64,000 nucleotides of DNA from Armigeres subalbatus (GCF_024139115.2 NC_085140.1:15941085-16005084); one strand, 5' to 3'. Counted from the stretch's first letter, positions 11,066-22,750 are shown. Notes: generated by a model from the sequence alone, not told the origin. Numbers and translations: made by a program.

Positions 11066-11929
11066 TTAAGTGGCCCCGTAACAGGTTCCGGCGGAACGTC
11101 CGGAATCCGGAATACATGCCATATTTTGGATCGATCAAATTCCTACTATTCCTATTCCTAAATAGTTATGCGCCGTTTCCAATCAAAATATCTAAAATAA
11201 TCATTTCCGAAGTATGCGTTCTGAGAAATGGCCAAAAGCTAACACCCATTTTAAATCCGGAATAACTCCGGAATTTAGTAGCCAATCCTTAAAATCCATA
11301 AAACTTCTTGAATAAATTCCACTTCTTTTGGTAAAAGTTGCGATAACAAATGTTAAAATACAAAAAACTCAAAGGTGCAGCCCAATCGGGTTGTACGCAA
11401 AGGTGACGTAGGACTACGTAGCTATACGAAATGGATGGTATTTCGCATCATAATGTGTCTTTTTATTAACATTGAGCAAACTGCTCGGAGGTCAACTGAA
11501 TCAAGAAGCCGAACGGTAGCATCCAGTTGGATGGACTTTGATTCTTCAGCCGTGGAAAAGGGATAAACACGACACATCTACCGCATCGCCGCTGAAGCCA
11601 CTCGACTGGTTTCCAGTGAAGGGCATCACAATCCTAGAAGACACCCTACTCAAAAATGTCCGATATAAAAAGGAGAAATAAGCAGAAGCGGAAGTGGCGC
11701 GAAACCAAACGCAAATATATTTATTTGCAACGTTCGGTTTCCGCCCGCGATGGAAACACGCGTGTTTTGTTTTCTATGGCGGCGGTGGCGGTGGGAGGAA
11801 CTTCAAGAATTAATCCAGGAAGAGGTATTGACCGTAGAGAAAAATCTTCCCCCAGACAAACCGACTATTCGGCAAGATCTTTTTTTTTTTTAATAATGCG
11901 AGATTTCAAACACTAAAGTAGCTAAAGGA
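11066..11929. other. Repeat-derived sequence with GACGTAGGACTACG motif
   Basis: From 11066 to about 11370 nothing specific is seen beyond short GGAATCCGGAATA motifs. At 11405 GACGTAGGACTACGTA occurs; its inverted partner GACGTAGTCCTACGTC is at 13964, flanking the duplicated block between them. Frames here (63-86 codons) have no recognisable features. Confidence 0.4.
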
Positions 11930-13760
11930 AATTTTCCACTATGATGGGGTCTTCATCAATTTGACTGTCGTCGGTGGAGAGTGAAATTTTCTGGAAAGAT
12001 TCATTGGTTTTGTTTCTGTTAGCCATTGGAAATCAATCGATTTTTCACGGGCCACCACCCCAGTAACATTTAGGTTTTTATGATGGTTTTATGGAAGTCC
12101 AGTAGAGCAAATAATGGTTTTGAAGAGCGTTATAAAACTAAAAATGATACTTGGGCAGTTGAGAAGGTCAATCCGAAATAAAATTTCTTCAAAGTGCAAA
12201 AATGAATCGTTTAGCGACGATCGAAACTTACCCTTCGGTAGCACAATCATAAACGCTCGACGGAGGGGATGATGCAATAAATGTGTTTGGATGGATGTAA
12301 TCACTCACAGCAACCAAGCTACCACGCTAAACGTTGATGCCACCGAAACAATCAAAACAATCTTTCTGTTCAGAAAATGTTGGTCCTGAGAAAGGCCAAT
12401 TTTCTTTCCTCAATGCGCCTTTCCAATAACTAACTGTAGCCAAACGCTTGTCGGAACCTAGCTTCTAAATATCACTTCGTGCTGTTATTGTTCAACGGCC
12501 ACTCCATGAGTTTTCGCTAAGGTGCCACCATTTGGAATACATTTGCAGCTTCGCCACTGGTGGCGCGGGATCGCTACAGACGCCACCACCAATGCGATGG
12601 TTTTCAGTTGAAACTGCTATCAGCGCCTTCGTGTTGTTGAGTCCGCTCTGCTTCATCTGCTCTGGGTGGAATCTTGTTCGACAGCTCTCTTCGGGATCCC
12701 GATCGAAAGGCTCGGGCGCGCCGGAAAGCAGCTTTCTGATCGGGATTCTACAGACAGTAATCCCGGAGCATGGGAAAGACTGGAAATTAAAAGCATCCGG
12801 TGAAATTTTCTCGCAAAATTCCGAATTTGGTTGTGAGCTGTTAATGAATCAAAATACATTTTGTTGAATAGAGTGACATAATAAATTTTACTCATGACGA
12901 AATTTCTTCATCGTACAAAACATATTTGCTTGGCGTCTGTCGGTCTGAGCGACGGTCGCCCACCGGTGGGTGGTTGCTGTAGAAATTTTCCTCTAAAGTA
13001 GCGTCTTTATCGATTTAGCTGTCATCGACAGAAAGTGAACTTTTTGGCAAGATTCTTTGTTTTGTTTCTGTTAGTTTTGTTTCGGTTAGTCATTGTAAAT
13101 GAAATCGATTTTTTTTATCCACCATTTTATACAAAAGAAGGTTGATCCGAAATAAATTTTCTTCAAATTGCAAAACTTAATCGTCTGGCGGCGGCAGAAA
13201 GTTGCCCTTCGGTTGCAGAATCACAAGCGCGCGACGGAGGAAGATGAGGCAATAAATTTGTTCGAATGGATGAAATCACAACAACCAATATATCACGGCG
13301 ATGCCACCGAAACAGGCCGTTTTAGCAATCAACCCTTTTTGTCCCAAAAATATTGGTCCTGAGCAAATCCAGTTTTCTTTCCCCAATAACTAATGGCAAG
13401 CGACCTAGGTGACTTTTCGGTAAGAAGTCACCATTTTGAATAAATTTTCAGCAACGCCACTGCATCACGCGGGATCGCAACAGACGACATTTTTGTGACC
13501 AATCCTTTCTACACATAAAATGCAGGTTCGTTGAGGTTGAATGATGACCACCGATGCCGACGACCACCCTCAATGTGATGATTTTCCGTTGACAATGCTA
13601 CCAGTGTCATCGTGCTGCAGTTTCCGCTCCACTGCATCCGCTCTGCGTGAAATCTTGTTCGAACTGAGGATTAGATCCAAACCCGCAAGTTGCTGGATTT
13701 TGATGTCTGTGCTTGCGATGCATGCACGGGATTGGTTGTTTTATTATTTCTAAATTGTTT
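11930..13760. repeat. Two diverged tandem copies of a ~0.8-1.0 kb repeat
   Basis: Copy 1 (about 11930-12900) and copy 2 (about 12970-13760) share, in the same order, TTTGACTGTCGTCGGTGGAG-like, TTTGTTTCTGTTAG, CTCGACGGAGG, GATGCCACCGAAACA, TTGGTCCTGAG and GAAATCTTGTTCG segments. A further fragment of this family appears near 60320-60365 (cgcttagtgacggcagaaag). No long frame is conserved between the copies, which argues against a gene. Confidence 0.7.
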
Positions 13761-14055
13761 CCCAATTTACAATAATAAATATTTGAAAGTCTGTATTTTT
13801 AAAACAATACAATGAAGCGTTGACTCATCCTTGATCGAATGGTAAAAAAATATTGGAAATCCATCGAGGAATGGGTGAGATATTAACGATCAAAATCTAT
13901 CATATTTTCGTGACGGTCTCCGATTTTCGCAATCGCAAAGTGTACCCCAATATAGAAAAGACAGACGTAGTCCTACGTCAAAAGTTACAGCCAAAAAGAT
14001 TATTATTATCGTTTTCAAAAGGGGGTTGGTAACGGAAGGGTTAAAAAATCTTTCT
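13761..14055. other. No feature apart from GACGTAGTCCTACGTC
   Basis: A/T-rich sequence with the inverted partner of the motif at 11405. A related motif (gacgtaatcctacgtcaaaa) is at 19196. Nothing else is supported. Confidence 0.4.
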
Positions 14056-14816
14056 AGTGAAGTTTTTGATTTTTCAATTTGGGGTAATTTTGATCATCAA
14101 ACGTTTCAATAATTTAGGCGTCTGTAAACGTCTTAAACGTAGGCAATTAAAGTTGGAATCTGTTACACTGAGGCGATGTGCATCGATTGTTTCGAGAAAG
14201 GCATTATCACCGTCAACAATAAAAATAAAAATGTTGAAGCAAAAAATTTGGATCAACCAGGAACATAAGATTACTTATCACACATTATAGCTACGAGCTT
14301 ATTTTTTGTTATTATACAGTATCCCCCCGCTTATCCGGACCTCGCTAGTCCGACGACTCGTTAGTCCGGATCTCACTAATTCGGAATTTTCCGGATTAAA
14401 AAGTATCAACACCCATTAAAACACATTATGCTGTCAGTTTTCAAATATGTGCTGTGATTTTGTTTTAGCTCATTTGTATGGATTTGACAGTCGGATTAAC
14501 GAGAGACACCCCGATAGTCCGGCCATACATTTGTCGGATCAGCGGGGGTAAACTGTATTTGTTTTGAGTGCTTTTTTTGGCAGCTTGCTGTGAGTTAAAA
14601 AAATTAAAATTGATTTTATTTTTCAAATTTTGGCGAAAAATAAATGCACATTCATCCGAAGGTTAAATCATTCAGCAGCAAATTTTAGTCAAGAATCAGG
14701 TACCTAACTCACAGCAAGTACCTGTAAATAGATAATAATAATTTATTCATTTCTTGAAAATGGTTAAACTGATCAAAGTTACCCCGGCGATCAAAGTTCC
14801 CCCGGATTACGGTAAT
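14056..14816. mobile_element. Dispersed repeat R1, copy 1, interrupted by a MITE
   Basis: It starts with TCAATTTGGGGTAATTTTGA and ends with GTTCCCCCGGATTACGGTA. The same family covers about 47075-48663, and a terminus occurs near 43559 in the opposite orientation. Shared blocks include GCGATGTGCATCGAT, TTTTGAGTGCTTTTT, GGCAGCTTGCTGTGAG and TTTCTTGAAAATGGT. Copy 1 lacks about 0.9 kb that copy 2 has near its start, but carries the MITE at 14317-14555. No transposase frame is visible. Confidence 0.7.
14317..14555. mobile_element. pogo-like MITE copy 1, TA target site
   Basis: A 239-bp element with ends CAGTATCCCCCCGCTTATCC and GGATCAGCGGGGGTAAACTG (inverted), flanked by TA on both sides. A nearly identical copy is at 19432-19669. 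The CAGT start, TA duplication and CCGCTTATCCGGA-type ends resemble the Tc1/mariner pogo/Tigger group; the class is inferred from ends alone. Copy 2 of the host repeat near 48438 shows the uninterrupted site. Confidence 0.85.
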
Positions 14817-15206
14817 CAAACTTTATGATTTTCAAATATTTTTTTGAATATGAGTCGTTCAGATTTTTTTTATTTTTATTCCGGATGTCTCAGAGAAAGC
14901 GCTATTCCGGTCGAAACTTCGACATGTTGATGTCTTCGTTCGCTCTAGATTATTCATAATATCTCCACCATAACTCTTTGGACTTTGTATTTTTTTGTAT
15001 TTTTTTTAAATAATCTAAAAAGGCGATTTTTTTTTACCTTATTAAAAGGAGGATGTTTCTGAAAGTCCTAAACTATGTTAATCATCAATTGAGTTTTCAC
15101 TTGCTGCAATTTTAGCTTCTTCTGGAATGCACGACAGGTCATATTAATGTAGCTTGAATCAATTTCTCTTCAGGTACGGGTCAATGTTTGTCTGAGGCTT
15201 GCTGTA
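14817..15206. other. A/T-rich spacer, nothing recognised
   Basis: Poly-T tracts and no conserved frame or element boundary seen. Confidence 0.4.
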
Positions 15207-15473
15207 CAGTAGCCGTTCGATAACTGCAAAATGTTTACTTTTCAGTTAACGAATGCCGTTCGATAACTGCAACGCATTCCAGACGTCAAACGGTTGTCAA
15301 TCGACGTCAGATGCAATAAAAGTGCATCTAAATGTGCAGCGCAATGCAGCTGTCATTGAGTCTGACATCAGTTTGAAGTTTAGCGGTCCGATAACTACAA
15401 AACTGTTGCAACTATCGAATTGCAGTTAAAAAGCATTGCAGTTAAATGACTTGCAGTTATCGAACGTCTACTG
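15207..15473. mobile_element. TA-flanked MITE with CAGTAGCCGTTCGATAACTG end
   Basis: The left end CAGTAGCCGTTCGATAACTG and right end CAGTTATCGAACGTCTACTG are inverted repeats between TA dinucleotides. The motif TTCGATAACTGCAA recurs inside. 267 bp, no coding frame. Probably a pogo/mariner-type non-autonomous element. Confidence 0.8.
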
Positions 15474-15753
15474 TATTTGGATAGCTTTAAGTACAAGGTC
15501 CCAAATACGGACCGAAACGAACAAGAACATTATAGTTCGTTTGATACAATAATAAGACTGCTAAGCCGAGAAAACAATACGTTTTAAGTACAAGCTTTAG
15601 CCTTCATGAAGCGGCATACTAAGTAATCCAGCGGATTAAAATCAGTCTCGATGGTGGCCACATATCCTTCGCCTAGATAACCCTCGCAATCCGATCTTGA
15701 TTTTGGACGATCCGATCTTGATTTGGATTCTGTGGCCAACATCGAGGATACAT
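15474..15753. other. Spacer with a local duplication
   Basis: GATCTTGATTTTGGACGATCC followed directly by another GATCTTGATTTGGA is a small local repeat near 15692-15726. No gene seen. Confidence 0.4.
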
Positions 15754-15992
15754 AATTCTCGGGTACTTATTCAAAAGGACGTTTGTGATTTTGTAAACAA
15801 AGATTCAGACATCGATTAGTCCGATCTGATTGCCTTCTTACGCAAGCCATCACCGTAGACAGATAGGGGGAGGCTTCGGCTACCTGTTGGTGGTGTTGGT
15901 TTGCGTGGGAGTACCATCAGATCGGACAAATCGACGTTTGAATCTTTGTTTACAAAATCACATACGTCCTTTTGAATAAGTACCCGAGAATT
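15754..15992. mobile_element. Hairpin MITE with ~60-bp inverted ends
   Basis: AATTCTCGGGTACTTATTCA, then AAAGGACG and TTTTGTAAACAAAGATTCA at the left are repeated inverted at the right, ending ...GAATAAGTACCCGAGAATT at 15992. Arms match almost perfectly over ~60 bases, so the insertion is young. It is a cleaner relative of the element at 7121-7690. No frame of its own. Confidence 0.85.
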
Positions 15993-17050
15993 GTCCTTTC
16001 TTTTCCCGGTATAGGGCCTTTTTCGTGATCCACCGGGACACTTTCACTTTCAATAGAAATATTTTTCACAGAATTCATAGAATCAATAAAATTCTTTTTT
16101 ACGCGTTGGACAAATCACGAATACACTGCGACTGTCAAACTATAAGAAAATCGACTTCTTTTATTCGCAGCCTGTTATGATAAAAATTATAACTTGCGTG
16201 CATGCAAAGAAAATGGAGGTTTTGTAAGCACCGGTGAAACGAGAAGTTTATTTGTACGATAATGCAAACATTATCACCCATACAATACGAGTTCAAGTAC
16301 ATCCGATTCTTTTTTTTTACACGGGGGGTGCGTGCCGTGTGAAAAAAATTCGTGTTATTTTGAGAATCCGTGTAAAAAATCAACGGGGATCTATAGATTG
16401 CGATGGATTCATGGCGCGCAGGGATACCGGTAAGGCAGTCGAAGCAACAGTAGTGTTCGAGAGTTGAATAGTTTACGTCTCACAATTTCCTTGAAGTAAT
16501 GAACAACATCACAATAGAAATAGAATAATATAAAACAAATAACATTTTATTAAAAATAAGGGAAAAACTATCATAAATCTCATACACCTATCGGCTGTGC
16601 ATAAATCCATGTTTCATATTTGTTTTATTTCAAAATTTTACATTAGAATTGTATGATCTAGTGAATTTTATGTATTCGAAAATATGTGTTTTCATTATAT
16701 TTGAAATTTATTATATTGGCCTTGTGACAATTCTAATCTAAGGGGTAGTTTTTTTGTGTCAGTCGGAAGTCAGTAGATTTATTTGAAACCATCATGGAAA
16801 CACCAATCAAACCAATTCATCGCAACAGCAATCCACACCGGTTGTGTTCTGTTATGCCGAATGTTACGTGTTCCATCTGGAGGCAAGGTGTTCGTTCACC
16901 CACATGAAGGTCACGCTCAATTCGAAAACATCATCCATCTCGGCGATACGCCCCCACACTGGTGGGTGCGCGTTCGGCCCATCCGTTAATGAACTCGTTT
17001 ATGAATCAACCCGCCCTGTTTTGCTCTCTGATCCTCTCCCGTCCGTATAG
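15993..17050. other. Intron of gene 1
   Basis: Mostly A/T-rich. Short frames near 16234 and 16783 have no recognisable content. The final 60 bases are pyrimidine-rich (ctgttttgctctctgatcct) and end with GTCCGTATAG at 17050, the acceptor for the next exon. Confidence 0.5.
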
Positions 17051-17417
17051 AGTGGCCTTGCCGGAGCGCTGTCGCAGCTGCACCTCGGTGAACCGAAATC
17101 CGTCGAGCAGGAAGTCTACGAAGAGCACATGCGCCGCCAATGCTGGGAATCCGGTAACATCGACTACATGGGCCGGGACTCGTTCGAAAACATCTGGCGT
17201 CGCATCACACAAACGGTCAGCGCCGGGCCTTCGCCGATAGCCGCCGAGTTGGGTCCATCTACGGCGCCGGTTCCTCCTCGTGCCATCAGTCCTGCACCGC
17301 CGCGCCGGCGCCGTTCGTCCAAGTCGCGATCCCGATCGAACACGCCGAAACGGGACCCACGGGATCGCTCGCCAACCCCCCAGCCCGAGGACAACGTCCC
17401 GGTCGAGAAGAAGGAAG
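17051..17417 (+). CDS. Gene 1, alternative exon C (module copy 2 with Arg/Ser/Pro tail)
   Basis: Phase-0 start after TATAG. The first ~58 residues (SGLAGALSQLHLGEPKS..., RRQCWESGNIDYMGRD, FENIWRRITQT) are the diverged partner of the exon at 4111. Instead of stopping, this copy continues for ~64 residues of Pro/Ala then Arg/Ser-rich sequence (RRRRSSKSRSRSNTPKRDPR), likely disordered and a candidate for phosphorylation at the SP/TP sites (RSPTPQPED). The exon ends in GAAG|GTAATT after 17417 in phase 1, with G completing the codon begun by the exon at 40333. If not spliced, the frame adds GN and stops at 17425. G/C-rich codon use contrasts sharply with the flanking intron. Confidence 0.78.
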
Positions 17418-17925
17418 GTAATTGACCATACGCTTTACGCCAGCCGGCGGCAGTTTCCGTTCGGCAGCTTTTCACTAGATTTGACTCGAAATTGGACCTG
17501 CTTCTTTGCTGTTTTTCTTTCCGCTCAACCCGGCGACCCGGCCATCGCTATCACCGAGTACAGGATTTGAACGGGGGTCGTGAGAAAGTTTGCTGGACGA
17601 CGCCATCGAATGACGCTCGCCGGCAGGTTCCCGGCGGGGACAAACCTAGCGAATGCCTTCGGAAACAGGTCCCTACCAGCGGAGAGAAGCTCGGTAGGAT
17701 CGCTAGGTTGTCCCGCAGGGCATCACCCGCTCGAAGCAAAGCCTCGGAACTGGTTAAGCAAAGCAAGCATATCGGCGGCAACCACTGCCAAATCCTGTAC
17801 TCGAGGGTTGCAGCAAGCCATCACTAATCAGTTTTATTGATCATATAAGTAACCCGCAACCTCCGGAATCCACTCCACCCTCCCTGTTTGACAGACAAAT
17901 TTAGAATAGAAAAATAAATACATAC
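17418..17925 (+). promoter_or_regulatory. Read-through end, G/C-rich 3' UTR and AATAAA after exon C
   Basis: A stop follows the donor at once (TGA 17423-17425). The next 400 bases are unusually G/C-rich for an intron and end with AATAAA at 17913-17918, so an isoform may end here. A possible acceptor TACAG lies at 17565; joined to the phase-1 donor it would add only six residues before a stop. The open frame at 17492-17827 looks non-coding. Confidence 0.4.
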
Positions 17926-19431
17926 AGAACAGCTTGTATGTTCTCAGGATAGCCTAATTGTTTTAGTAAAGTAAATAGTGCAAAAATTAATTGGTTTTTA
18001 AAGATAAGATGCACCCAATGAAAAATAAAATATCTCTATTGATACGCTTTAGAAAATTAATAGTTAATAATGGTTAATATTTTATCATAATTATCAAAAT
18101 TAGGTTTATAAAGCCATAATAAAAACTTGAATGCGTTATCTGCTTAGTTTTATTGGCAAAATTAGGTAATTTAGCAATCAGGCTACAAATGAACAAAAAA
18201 AATGTCTGTACAAGCCTCCTACTAGATAAGGAACAAAACAAAATAGAACTGCTTCTAGTTTTAACAAAAAAATTAATCAAAACTAATGCATAAGTATAAA
18301 ATTGGTCCAATCGTGCCATAGTTAATTCAGCAAACAAACAATTGCAGTTCAATTTTGTTGCGCAATCCCATTCTAAGCCAAATTCGCGTTGGTAATCCTA
18401 ACCTTCCTCCTATGTCATTCATGTGTCCTACCATAACACATTTTTTTTCGTATTGTTTTGTGTTCTGTGCATTGTGCAACAAAAATATGCCTGATTATGG
18501 AAATTAAAGTGCAAGCTAGCGTCTAGGTTCAGAAGAATAAATCATCATCGCCATCACTATCATCATTATCTTCGTTTACGCTGCTTTGGTTCGTTTGCTA
18601 CAACCCGTTTCTCGAACATACGTAGGAAACGGGAAAAAGTGATTGAAAGAAACGAAAAAAACAAGTGAAAAACATTAGCGAAATATGTTAAAACAAATAT
18701 TTAGACTTGGACACAAGCAATATAGTCATTAAAGATACGCGTGCGCTTGGCTAGTACAGCAGTCGCACAAAACACGATGACAATGCAAATAAATACAATA
18801 AAAGAATTCATTGTTGAACATTGTTCGTCTACTGTGTTGTTTTGGGTCTATTTGTTTCGAAAGCAGTGTCACCATCTATGTCGACGTCGCATTCACACAT
18901 ACACTACTTACACATACGCCGTTCTTACATATATCACAGAAAAAATAACCTAACATTTGTAAAGATTCATTTCAATATCAGTCAATGCAAATATTTCTAC
19001 ATTGTTGTTTCACAAGGGCGAAGGTTAAAAACATACATTTATTTCGGATTTCTTGGTACAAAGATGATGTCTATGCTTACGATGCACGATCGGAAATTCA
19101 TTTGTTCAATGATTCGACGCTTGAAATGATTTATTTTCAGAAGTTGTGAGAAACCTTAGTGGCTTCACTGATCAATTGCCCTATTTTCCCGAAGGACGTA
19201 ATCCTACGTCAAAAAACCTTTACATGAATCCACTCAGCTGAATTCTCATTCGTTACTAATTAAGATAACTTTCTGAAAAAAGTTGGGCGTCTTTGGCTAT
19301 TTTTATCCATCAATCATAAGCAATTTTAAGAGCATATTCATGAGATATACATTTTTTGATTATGGATGGATATTATTATTTTGCACCGACGCCAATTTTT
19401 TTTATTATGGGTTTTGACAGTTTTGCATATA
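17926..19431. other. Large intron, A/T-rich
   Basis: Between exon C and the next MITE I find no gene. There are short CAT/ATC microsatellite-like runs at 18540-18575 and GACGTAATCCTACGTC at 19196. Confidence 0.45.
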
Positions 19432-19669
19432 CAGTATCCCACCGCTTATCCGGACCTCGCTAGTCCGACGACTCGTTAGTCCGGATCTCGCTAATTCGGA
19501 ATTTTCCGGATTAAAAAGTATCAACACCCATTTAAACACATTATGCTGTCAGTTTTCAAATTTGGCTGTGATTTTGTTTTGGTTCATTTGTATGGATTTG
19601 ACAGTCGGATTAACGAGAGAAACCCCGATAGTCCGGCCATACATTTGTCGGATCAGCGGGGGTATACTG
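19432..19669. mobile_element. pogo-like MITE copy 2, TA target site
   Basis: 238 bp, almost identical to the element at 14317-14555, with ends CAGTATCCCACCGCTTATCC and GGATCAGCGGGGGTATACTG between TA dinucleotides. The two copies differ at few positions, indicating recent activity of a source element elsewhere. Confidence 0.85.
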
Positions 19670-20059
19670 TACGCTCCTATTTGGTGAACAAATGTATCCC
19701 CCCTCCGTGTCTCTCAAATTATTCCAATACTGATTGATTCTGCAAAAGTATGTTCCCAAATTTTGAATGTTAACGTTTTTACAGGAGAGTATGATACAAA
19801 ACGCCACTCAATAATGCAACATAATACAATCATGGAAAAAAATTAGCAAAAAAATTAACGAGTATTAACAGAACACCATAATTTAAACATAAGAATTTTC
19901 AACTTATTTGCTTAAATCTTCAAAATGCTACTTGCACAAGACATTGTCTGTTGCACTAGCGGACCCGTCGAACTTCGTCTCGCCCAAAATTAATATGTTA
20001 GCTTAGCCCAAACATTTATTTCTGCTCTGCGATTCGATTACATTTGGCAGAGCAAACGT
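19670..20059. other. Spacer, nothing recognised
   Basis: A/T-rich sequence without a supported gene or element end. Confidence 0.4.
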
Positions 20060-20560
20060 CAAAACTTGTTATGCCAAATTGGGTTCAATTTGCTTGATTA
20101 GTTCTCGAGTTCTGCAGAAATTAATGAATCTCCACATACCAAATTTGGTTCCATTTGCTTCATTTCATCAGTTCCCGAGATATGCAGAAATGTGTATTTC
20201 ATGTGTATGGGAGCCCCCCTTTCTAAAGCGGGGAGGGGTCTCCCGCATGCCAAATTTGGTTCCATTTGCTTCATTGGTTCCCGAGTTAGGCAGAAATATG
20301 TGTTTCATTTGTATAGGAACCATCATAGAACTATTTCTTGTCTTCGAAAATCTCCACATGCAAATTTGTTCCATTTGTTTGATTAGTTCCTGAGTTACGC
20401 TTATGGAGCAAGAGCCCTTATAGAGCGGAGAGGGGTCTCGAACGATCTTAAGAACCTTCCCGATCCCAAAAACCCCTGCATACAAATTTTCACGCCGATT
20501 GGTTCAGTAGTTTTCGAGTCAGAAGGAACGCTTTGATGTGATGGATTTATAGCAAATGAA
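20060..20560. repeat. Tandem repeat, ~110-120 bp unit, LINE 3'-end type
   Basis: Units contain CCAAATTTGGTTCCATTTGC, then AGTTCCCGAGTTATGCAGAA-like and TGTTTCATTTGTATGGGAGC-like segments, with inserts such as CCCCCCTTTCTAAAGCGGGG. The end reads TTTTCACGCCGATTGGTTCA then GTAGTTTTCGAGTCAG. Arrays of this kind occur in 3' ends of dipteran LINEs as I recall, but no LINE coding sequence adjoins it here. Confidence 0.6.
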
Positions 20561-20680
20561 CGTTGCTTTCATTGGTTTTAGAGATTATGACAGGAATTAG
20601 ACTACGGACGATTCGAATGAATGATTAAACTCAGCCATGAGATTTTAGGTGCTGAGTTGGATGCGTTATAACTCATGATT
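20561..20680. repeat. Remnant shared with 49.73 kb element
   Basis: GATTCGAATGAATGATTAAACTCAGCCATGAGATTTTAGGTGCTGAGTTGG resembles, inverted, the sequence at about 49754-49796 inside the hAT-type element there. It continues after the insertion at 21380-21425, so the foldback element below split an older repeat. Confidence 0.5.
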
Positions 20681-21379
20681 AGAGTGGCTCAAAAAACACT
20701 TTTTTGATGGGCTACCCTCTTATTCGGTTCAATTTGATGCCCTGATGCTCTGGACAAAATTTCAGCCAAATCGGTCAACGTTTGGGCGGTGCTAAACTCG
20801 TTGAAAGTTTATATGGAAAAATGTATGCAGAAACATCCAAAAACAGTGATTTGCAGTTGGACGTCACAATTTACGATCAAGAACATTGATACTCATTCAG
20901 TTTTTGTAGAATTAAATACAGAATGTTATGCTGAAAACCGCGAGAAAATTAGAGTTTATTAGGCAAAGATATTAGCATTTTACTGGAGTGTTGTAGGGGT
21001 GAATTTATTTCTTTTCAAAGGTAAAAGAAACGAAATTTGCTCAAACCCCACTTCAGAGAAATGCTAATAACTTAGCCGGGCAAACTCTAATCTTCTCGCG
21101 GTTTTCTGCATAACATTCTGTATTAAATTCTTCAAGACCTGAATGAGTATGCTAGTACTTCATCGTAAGTTGTGCCGTCCAACTGCAATTCACTGTTTTT
21201 GGATGTTTCTGCATACATTTTTGCATATAAACTTCCAACGAGTTTAGCACCGCCCAAACGTTGACCGATTTGGTTGAAATTTTGTCCAGAGCATCAGGGC
21301 ATCAAATAGAACCGAATAAGAGGGCGGCCCATCAAAAAAATTGAAAAAAGTTTTTTCCCATACTAATTTGAGCCACCCT
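20681..21379. mobile_element. Foldback element, AGAGTGGCTCAAA ends, ~300-bp arms
   Basis: The two halves are long inverted copies of each other: GGCTCAAA..., GGACAAAATTTCAGCCAAAT, CAACGTTTGGGCGGTGCTAA, TCCAAAAACAGTGATTTGCA on the left return inverted on the right, ending TTTGAGCCACCCT. Flanks ACTCATGATT at 20671-20680 and 21380-21389 are an apparent 9-10 bp target duplication. 699 bp, no transposase. The 239-bp element at 49867-50105 has similar AGGGTGGTTC ends. Confidence 0.85.
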
Positions 21380-21389
21380 ACTCATGATT

Positions 21390-22039
21390 GATTTGAATCG
21401 TTCATGAGTTTTGAGATTTTGAATTTTCCCCGACACGTGTGTTGACGAACGGTCGAGGAGTAATCTCGAACGTATTTACTACCTGAAAATTCGTTGGTAT
21501 TCGTATTTTCAGAATGCACGCCGACCTGGCGATACATCTCGGGAATGTCTACCCGTGAAGACATATTGAAATCTCCGAAATCAGAAATAAAAGTTAGGTT
21601 GCGCTGGATGGTTGGTTCAGTCATCAGATCGTCGTTGATAAAAACGCTGGTGGACATTTCGCAGACCCATTTGGTTGTCCTTATTCGTGGGTCTGGTGTA
21701 CGCAGTGTTGTGGCAAACAATACACCAAGACTGGTTTTTCTGTCAGACCTGCTTCCTAACACATATTCAAAGCACGTCCCCAGGTATTATTCCACCAAGA
21801 ATATTACTCCGAGGAATAAATTAATTCCATCACAGGGATAGTGTTTCTTAAAATTGAATTTGCGACAAGATGTTTATTTATTTAATTCAGTTTAGCAGCG
21901 TTACAAAACTGAGGATACATTTATTTGGTTAAATGGTAATTTTTATTTTGTTATTTTTTCAGTTACTTATTTATTCTATATTAGTTATGGTATATTCCCA
22001 AGAGGTCCTTCAAAATTCATCCCTGTATTCCACTAGAGA
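21390..22039. other. Spacer, no gene supported
   Basis: Overlapping frames of 126 codons (-) and 115 codons (+) cover 21382-21841. Neither has motifs, and the sequence looks repeat-like. A degraded retroelement is possible. Confidence 0.35.
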
Positions 22040-22750
22040 TTGAATCAGGAGTTCTTTCTAAGATTCCTCGTTTCGCTGAAATTCCCAAAGAAGTTTCCCT
22101 TTGAACAGCAGATTCTCCCAAGGGTTCTTTCTGGGATACCTCAGAAGTTTGTTCGAAAATTCCATACAGCATTTCACTTCACTTGATTGAAATTTTATCG
22201 GAGGTGGCGTGATAGATCATTTTCAGCTAGCTAGCTAGCGGCGTGCATCAATTTCGTGCATTAGACATTTTTCGGAATTCATTCGGATGTTCCTCCAGGA
22301 ATTCCGCCGCAAGTTCTTCCAGGCATTCATCCAGAAGTTCTTCTAGGAATTCCTTCGGAAGATCCTCCAGGAATTCCTCCACAAGCTTCTCCATGAATTC
22401 CGCAGGAAGTTCTCCAGGAATTCCTCCGAAAGTTACTCCAGGAATTCTTCAAGAAGTTCATACAGGAATACCTCTGCAAGTTCTTCCAGGAATTGCCCAA
22501 AGACTTTTTCCTTCAAAAATTCCTCCACAAGTTCCTCGAGTATTTCGTCCGGAAGTTCCTCGAAGAATTTCTCCGGAAGTTATTCCAGGAATTCCTCCGC
22601 AAGTTCCTTCAGAAATTCCTACGAAAGTTCCTCCAGAAGTACTTCCAAGAATTTCTCCAGAAGTACTTCCAAGAATTCCTCCAAAAATTCGACTAGGACT
22701 CAGGAGTTATCCAAAAATTTCTCCGTGAATTCTTTCAAAAATTCCCCATA
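22040..22750. repeat. GGAATTCCTCC-type repeat block
   Basis: Variants of TTCCTCCAGGAATTCCTCCG and AAGTTCTTCCAGGAATTC recur every ~30-36 bp. The 161-codon and 67-codon frames in it (PGIPPQVPSEIPTKV..., EFLRKFLQKFL...) are translation of the repeat. Preceded at 22200-22250 by gatcattttcagctagc, matched before the block at 28570. Confidence 0.8.

Noticed and set aside
12532..12895. Possible gene with 111-codon + frame
   Set aside because: The frame is not conserved in the second tandem copy of the same repeat at about 13540-13750.
21382..21841. Overlapping frames of 126 and 115 codons
   Set aside because: No domain, signal or conserved pattern on either strand; mutual shadows.
22243..22728. 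161-codon frame with PGIPPQVP-type repeats
   Set aside because: Translation of the 30-36 bp GGAATTCC-type repeat, with no conserved context.
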